DNA of 64,000 nt, taken from PFL42 sp963789825 (GTDB lineage: Bacteria; Chloroflexota; Anaerolineae; Anaerolineales; E44-bin32). Where the stretch lies: contig CAWBME010000001.1 in NCBI GenBank assembly GCA_963789825.1, positions 1-64,000 of the forward strand, read 5' to 3'. Shown here piece by piece: positions 60,014 through 64,000 of the stretch. Under the pieces are notes generated by a model. That model saw only the letters and a list, made by a program, of their open reading frames with translations, did no database searches and was not told the DNA's origin. A program made the translations under genes and the position numbers. Within the stretch, counting starts at the first letter, position 1. Every line of letters starts with the position of its first letter.

Positions 60014-60301
60014 ATGGATCTCGAGGGCATGGACGAATCAGGGTTCCGTGCGGGCACCCGCACCCAGGACGCAGTCGTGCGGCAGCTAGAGATCACTGGC
60101 GAGGCTACGGAGCGACTCCCGCAGGGCATCCGACGCCGCAGCCCCGACACCTCTTGGAAGGACATCGCCGGCGCGCGCGACGGATTCATCCACAGTTGCT
60201 TTGGCGTTGATCTGCAGCGTGCGTGGAACATGGAGCGGCGCGACCTGCCCGCCTTGAAGGCCGCCGTGAGCCGCCTGCTCGAGGGAGACCAGGAAGCGTA
60301 G
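60014..60301 (+). pseudogene. hepT: HepT-like (DUF86) toxin, N-terminally truncated
   Basis: The 95 codons contain GMDESGFRAGTRTQDAVVRQLEITGEATERLP, TSWKDIAGARDGFIHSCFGVDL and RRDLPALKAAVSRLL, the HepT pattern of the MntA-HepT toxin-antitoxin family. The usual N-terminal ~15-20 residues before GMDE are missing. The catalytic RxxxxHxY motif (RDGFIH) has its Tyr, the AMPylation target, replaced by Cys/Phe. The upstream antitoxin is broken as well, so the pair is a relic. Confidence 0.75.
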
Positions 60302-60373
60302 CACGACTGCAGCGCAGGCATGTCTCCGCCTCCTTGACGCCTCCCTCTGTGCGCCGTATACTGAAAGCAACAG

Positions 60374-60465
60374 CACCACGGGGAGCCCGGAAACCGGGCT
60401 GAGAGGAGGGCTTGGACCCTCGACCCGCTGAACCTGATCCGGATCATACCGGCGTAGGGATGGCA
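60374..60465 (+). promoter_or_regulatory. TPP riboswitch (THI element)
   Basis: CACCACGGGGAGCCCGG, GGGCTGAGAGGAG, CCGCTGAACCTGATCC and CATACCGGCGTAGGGA match the TPP aptamer core in order, including the invariant CTGAGA and the ACCTGATC..GGATCATACC..GCGTAGGGA helix. It is 50 bases upstream of the thiamine pyrophosphokinase start and should repress the operon when TPP is plentiful. Confidence 0.95.
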
Positions 60466-60487
60466 GGCAGCGCACATCAGCAACCGA

Positions 60488-60509
60488 GCCACTCCCTCGC
60501 AGGAGTGGC
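60488..60509 (+). promoter_or_regulatory. Ribosome-site sequestering hairpin of the TPP riboswitch
   Basis: GCCACTCC-CTCGCA-GGAGTGGC is a perfect 8-bp hairpin whose 3' arm contains the AGGAG that would serve the TTG start at 60516. With no U tract after it, it fits translational rather than transcriptional control. Confidence 0.7.
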
Positions 60510-60515
60510 TTCGTC

Positions 60516-61193
60516 TTGAGCGAGAGTACCGCCCTCGTCATCGCCAACGGCGACTTGGCCGAGCCGGACGCCATCCGCCCGCGGCTGGCTGGCCTAGCCC
60601 CGCGCTGGGTCATCGCCGCCGACGGCGGCACCCGCCACGCCCTCACCTTGGGACTGCACGTCGATGTTCTGATCGGCGACCTGGACTCGATCGAGCCCGC
60701 TCAGGCTGAACGCCTGCGCGCCGAGGGCGCACAGGTCATCGCCCACCCGCCGGGCAAGGACGAGACCGACCTCGAGCTTGCCCTGCTCCAGGCACGCGCC
60801 CTCGGGGCGAGCGAGATCGTCGTGCTGGGCGCGGTCGGCAGCCGCCTCGACATGACGCTCTCCAACGTCTTGCTGCTGCTGCATCCCGCCCTGCGCCCGG
60901 CGCAGGTCGTGCTTTGGCACGGCCGCCAGACGGCCTTCGTCGTGCTTCCACCGGGGAGCAAGATCCCCGCCCGGTCGGGCGACGGCGTCAGCCTGATCCC
61001 CCTCGCCGGCGATGCCCTCGGCGTGCGCACCCAGGGCCTGGCGTTCCCCCTCAACGGTGAGGCACTTCACCTGGCCGCTGCCCGCGGCCTGAGCAACGTT
61101 GCCACCGACGATCGGGTGCGCGTCACATTCGACCAAGGCGCGCTGCTCGTCGTCGTCCGGCCGGACGCCGGCGGCAGCGACGCAGAATCCTGA
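60516..61193 (+). CDS. thiN: Thiamine pyrophosphokinase
   Basis: This 225-residue cytoplasmic enzyme transfers pyrophosphate from ATP to thiamine. It has the family blocks ALVIANGDL, VIAADGGTRHAL, VLIGDLDSI and HPPGKDETDLELALLQA. They are followed by GAVGSRLDMTLSNVLLLL and a C-terminal beta domain with LSNVATDDRVRVTF. It begins with TTG at 60516; the AGGAG at 60501-60505 lies in the regulatory hairpin. First gene of the riboswitch-controlled thiamine operon. Confidence 0.95.
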   Translation: MSESTALVIANGDLAEPDAIRPRLAGLAPRWVIAADGGTRHALTLGLHVDVLIGDLDSIEPAQAERLRAEGAQVIAHPPGKDETDLELALLQARALGASEIVVLGAVGSRLDMTLSNVLLLLHPALRPAQVVLWHGRQTAFVVLPPGSKIPARSGDGVSLIPLAGDALGVRTQGLAFPLNGEALHLAAARGLSNVATDDRVRVTFDQGALLVVVRPDAGGSDAES

Positions 61194-61205
61194 GAGGAGC
61201 TCGGC

Positions 61206-61508
61206 ATGCCGCTCGACCCCAAGCGAACCGTCAACGTCTCAGTCCAGATCCTGCCTCTGACGGACGATCCGTTCCCGCTGATCGACCGCGCCATCCGCGT
61301 CATCCAGGCCTCGGGCGTCAAGTACGAAGTCGACCCGATGGAAACGGTGATGGAGGGCCCGCTCGAGCAGCTGCTCGAGATCGCCAAGGCGGCCCACCTG
61401 GCCGTGATGGAGGCCGGCGCCGAGCGGCTGGTGACGCTGATCAAGATCGGCGACCGCGCCGAAGGAACCAGCATGGAGTCCAAAGTCGCCAAGTATCGCA
61501 GCGCATAG
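61206..61508 (+). CDS. Thiamine-binding protein (MTH1187/YkoF-like)
   Basis: This 100-residue soluble protein of the UPF0045/MTH1187 family has VNVSVQILPLTDDPFPLIDRAI, GVKYEVDPMETVMEGPLEQLLEI and AGAERLVTLIKIGDR. The fold is ferredoxin-like and some members bind thiamine. GAGGAGCTCGGC precedes the ATG. Placement between the kinase and the ABC permease under a TPP riboswitch supports thiamine or precursor binding. Confidence 0.9.
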   Translation: MPLDPKRTVNVSVQILPLTDDPFPLIDRAIRVIQASGVKYEVDPMETVMEGPLEQLLEIAKAAHLAVMEAGAERLVTLIKIGDRAEGTSMESKVAKYRSA

Positions 61509-61518
61509 CCGGCGAGGG

Positions 61519-62343
61519 ATGACGACACAAACCGCTGCCCATAAGAACGGATGGCGAAACCGGATGCGCCAGCTGCTACCGGCGTTGCTCGTGCTCGCCC
61601 TGGCCGTGCTCGCTTGGTCGGCGCTGAGCTCGGGCGCCGGGCTGCCCTCTTTCATCCTGCCCTCACCGGGAGACGTTGCCCGCGCCGGCTGGCAGACGCG
61701 CACCTTGCTGCTCCCGGCGCTTCGCACGACATTGCTCGAAACGCTGATCGGGTTGGCGGTCGCGGTCGCCCTGGGCGTGGCGCTGGCCGCCGCCATCGAC
61801 CTATCGTCCTTCCTACGCCGCGCGCTGTACCCGATCCTGGTCGCCTCGCAAACCGTGCAAATCCTGGCCATCGCCCCGCTGCTGATCATCTGGTTCGGCT
61901 TCGGGCTGACCTCGAAGGTGCTGATCGTCGTGCTGATCTGTTTCTTCCCGCTGGCGCTGAACACCGCCGACGGCCTGGCCTCGGCCGACCCGGACCTGGT
62001 GGCGCTGTTCCGCGCCATGGGCGCCCGGCGCGGCCAGATCTGGCGCATGATCCGTATGCCCTCGGCGCTGCCGGGATTCTTCTCCGGCCTGCGCATCGCC
62101 GTCACCTACAGCGTCGTCGGCGCAACCATCGCCGAATGGGTCGGCGGAACACAAGGCCTGGGACTCTATATGCTGCGCTCGAAGAACGCCCTGGCCACGG
62201 ACCAGGTGTTCGTCGGTATCCTGATCACCTCAGCCGTCAGCATTGGGCTGTTCGTCTTGGTGACACTGATCGAGCGTGCAGCTCTGCCTTGGTATTACTC
62301 GACTCAGCGCACGGAGCAGTGGGAGGAGACCGGCATCTTCTAG
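61519..62343 (+). CDS. ABC transporter permease, thiamine-precursor type (ThiX-like)
   Basis: This 274-residue protein has about six helices and the binding-protein-dependent permease EAA loop: LFRAMGARRGQIWRMIRMPSALPGFFSGLRIA. Features are typical of the SsuC/ThiX family (VGATIAEWVGGTQGLG). It follows the thiamine-binding gene by 10 bases. The operon context makes HMP or another thiamine precursor the likely cargo. Confidence 0.92.
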   Translation: MTTQTAAHKNGWRNRMRQLLPALLVLALAVLAWSALSSGAGLPSFILPSPGDVARAGWQTRTLLLPALRTTLLETLIGLAVAVALGVALAAAIDLSSFLRRALYPILVASQTVQILAIAPLLIIWFGFGLTSKVLIVVLICFFPLALNTADGLASADPDLVALFRAMGARRGQIWRMIRMPSALPGFFSGLRIAVTYSVVGATIAEWVGGTQGLGLYMLRSKNALATDQVFVGILITSAVSIGLFVLVTLIERAALPWYYSTQRTEQWEETGIF

Positions 62344-62703
62344 AAGCCTCCGGAGGGTCCCCGCCTCTACCTCGCCCCCACCCCCCAAGACATGCCTCCC
62401 CTCCCCCTGCGGGTCGCATGAGGGCGCGAGACTGGATCGCGCAGAGGGGATGGGCGAGGGGAGGGAGGACCAACGCGTACCAGCTGCCGTCGCAGCCTGG
62501 TAGGAGGCTGATGAGTGCCCGCACCACCGGGCAGAAGCCCGTGGGGATGCTGAACCGTCCCGAAATGCGGAGGGATGGAGGTTGAGACGGTCGAGGCGTT
62601 TCGATGCGCTGCCGAGTTCGGTTGCGAGCCCATGCAGGCCAGCCGTGGAGTCACAAACCACGACGCACCACCGGGCGCACGTTGACAGCTAGGGAGGTAG
62701 GAG
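62344..62703. other. Gap inside the thiamine operon
   Basis: About 360 bases between permease and binding-protein genes with no gene or clear RNA. GGGAGGTAGGAG at its end is the ribosome site of the next gene. A secondary promoter may exist but none is obvious. Confidence 0.45.
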
Positions 62704-63675
62704 ATGGTAGCGCGAACCATTGTTGTGGGGCTGGTCGCCATGGCGCTGTCAGCATGCACCCCGGGGCCAGCCCCGGAGGAGCCACTGGTAGTCTTGCTTG
62801 ATTGGGTGCCCAACACCAATCACTCCGGTCTGTTCCTGGCGCAATCGGAAGGTTACTTCGCGGATGAGGGGCTGCAGGTCGAGATCATCCAACCGGGCGA
62901 GGTGTATGCCGAGCAGGCCGTCGCCAGCGGCGCAGCCGACTTCGGTATCAGTTTCCAGGAACAGGTGACCCTGGCCGTCGCCGACGGCGTGCCGCTGGTG
63001 TCGATTGCCGCCATCCTGCAGCACAACACCTCGGGCTTCGCCTCGCGCGGCGAACTCGGCGTGCGCTCCCCAGCCGATTGGGAAGGCCTGCGCTACGGCG
63101 CCTTCGGCAGCCCGTTCGAAACGCCGACGCTCCAGGGTCTGATGGCCTGCGATGGGGGCGACTTCCGCCAGCTCGAGATCGTCGAGACGGGCTTCACCGA
63201 TCCGCTGGCGCTGCTGCAGCAGAAGCAGACCGACCTGGCCTGGATCTTCTACGGCTGGCAGGGAATCCAGGCCGAGCTGCAGGGCATCGAACTCAATATC
63301 GTGCACATGGACGGGCAATTCGACTGCATCCCCGACTACTACACGCCGTTGCTGATTGCCAGACCCGAGACCGTTCAGAGCCGTCCCGAGGTGGTGCGCC
63401 GCTTCCTGCGCGCCGTGTCGCGCGGCTACACCCAAGCCGCGGCCGATCCTGAAGCCGCGGCAGCGGCGCTGCTGGCGGCGGCGCCCGAACTGGACCCGGC
63501 GCTGGTCCACGCCAGTCAGGCCTGGATCTCGCCGCGCTACCAGGCTGATGCCTCGCGCTGGGGCGAACAGTCCGCCTCCGTCTGGCAAGGCTACGCCGAT
63601 TGGATGACCGACAACGGCATCCTGCCGGAGCGCATCGACATGTCGTCGGCCTATACCAACGAGTTGCTGCCTTGA
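62704..63675 (+). CDS. THI5/NMT1-like substrate-binding lipoprotein (ThiY-like)
   Basis: This 323-residue exported protein has a signal peptide ending in the lipobox LSAC (lipidated Cys about residue 19). The mature part begins VVLLDWVPNTNHSGLFLAQSEGYF, the THI5/ThiY signature for pyrimidine (HMP or formylaminopyrimidine) binding. The remaining core includes GAADFGISFQEQVTLAVADGVP and FGSPFETPTLQGL. It delivers the ligand to the ABC permease. The stop overlaps the ATPase start (TTGA). Confidence 0.93.
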   Translation: MVARTIVVGLVAMALSACTPGPAPEEPLVVLLDWVPNTNHSGLFLAQSEGYFADEGLQVEIIQPGEVYAEQAVASGAADFGISFQEQVTLAVADGVPLVSIAAILQHNTSGFASRGELGVRSPADWEGLRYGAFGSPFETPTLQGLMACDGGDFRQLEIVETGFTDPLALLQQKQTDLAWIFYGWQGIQAELQGIELNIVHMDGQFDCIPDYYTPLLIARPETVQSRPEVVRRFLRAVSRGYTQAAADPEAAAAALLAAAPELDPALVHASQAWISPRYQADASRWGEQSASVWQGYADWMTDNGILPERIDMSSAYTNELLP

Positions 63676-64000
63676 GTGCATCGCCGGCACCTGCCCTCGA
63701 GGTTCGTCACGTCAGCAAGCGTTTCCACGCCAACGGCCTGGAGGTTCAGGCGCTGGAGGACGTCAGCTTCTCTGTCGCTCAGCAGGAGTTCGTCACCATC
63801 GTCGGGCCCTCTGGCAGCGGCAAGAGCACGCTGTTCAACCTGATCGTCGGCTTGCTTGACCCTGATGAGGGTGAGATCTGTCTCGATGGCGAGCGCTGCG
63901 GCGAGCGCCTCGGCCGAGTAGGCTACATGCCCCAGCGTGACCTGTTGCTTCCTTGGCGCAGCGTGCTGGACAACGTGATCGTGCCGCTGGAACTGCGCGG
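63672..64000 (+). CDS. ABC transporter ATP-binding protein (ThiZ-like), partial
   Basis: The first ~110 residues of an ATPase run off the window end. LEVRHVSKRFHANGLEVQALEDVSF is followed by Walker A GPSGSGKST, and a Q-loop follows in VGYMPQRDLLLPWRSVLDNV. The LLPWRSVxDN wording is typical of taurine/thiamine-precursor importers. Translation starts at TTG 63672, overlapping the previous stop. Confidence 0.93.
   Translation, partial: MSASPAPALEVRHVSKRFHANGLEVQALEDVSFSVAQQEFVTIVGPSGSGKSTLFNLIVGLLDPDEGEICLDGERCGERLGRVGYMPQRDLLLPWRSVLDNVIVPLELR

Overview
The window is a GC-rich bacterial chromosome segment. Gene content and protein style point to Chloroflexota, most likely an Anaerolineae-like lineage, and probably a metagenome-derived contig. 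That placement is an inference: there is no rRNA here to fix it. Roughly two dozen single-base reading-frame breaks occur, even in housekeeping-type genes such as an EF-G homologue. Many are probably assembly indels, so 'pseudogene' below often means 'frame broken in this sequence' rather than proven decay.

Region 1 (1-12 kb, all minus strand) is an array of paralogous multi-spanning GT-C (GT39/PMT-like) glycosyltransferases. Only the last copy (10003-11955) is open throughout; one is cut by the window edge, three are frame-broken and one survives only as a C-terminal scrap. A different membrane glycosyltransferase-like gene, also broken, sits among them. A second orphan GT39 tail lies far away at 17.0 kb. 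Region 2 (12-15.2 kb, minus) holds leuS behind a T-box leader with its own terminator, plus two tandem tRNA-Ala genes (anticodons GGC and CGC) with a strong promoter.

Region 3 (15.9-24.6 kb, plus) carries an M24 peptidase, two tandem esterases, an MFS transporter, a PAP2 phosphatase, and then a compact sulfide module: ArsR regulator, sulfide:quinone oxidoreductase, DUF1641, TusE/DsrC-like and DsrE-like proteins. Region 4 (24.6-35.4 kb) has a 190-bp tandem duplication, a DUF6504 gene, an EF-G-like GTPase and a plus-strand set (membrane thioredoxin, methyltransferase, alkaline-phosphatase-superfamily enzyme, AMMECR1). It ends with a minus-strand anion transporter and CBS protein and a glycosidase. 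The thioredoxin has an in-frame TGA exactly at the first Cys of its CxxC motif, followed by a perfect hairpin that fits the bacterial SECIS pattern, so it is a selenoprotein candidate.

Region 5 (35.4-53.8 kb) contains MaoC, a class A penicillin-binding protein, a degenerate DNA-methylase-like protein and four 136-bp palindromic tandem repeats. It continues with a HExxH membrane protease, an epimerase, guaB, mpg, fabI, a diguanylate cyclase, YjbQ, a PIG-L deacetylase, an alpha-glucan phosphorylase read in frame into a UPF0316 membrane protein, and a UPF0316 paralogue. Region 6 (54.5-59.2 kb) is a signalling block: DUF4388 protein, MglA-like GTPase, V4R protein, histidine kinase and single-domain response regulator. 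Region 7 (59.2-64 kb) has a decayed MntA-HepT toxin-antitoxin pair and then a TPP-riboswitch-controlled thiamine operon: thiamine pyrophosphokinase, thiamine-binding protein, and ABC permease, THI5-like lipoprotein and ATPase. The ATPase is cut by the window end.
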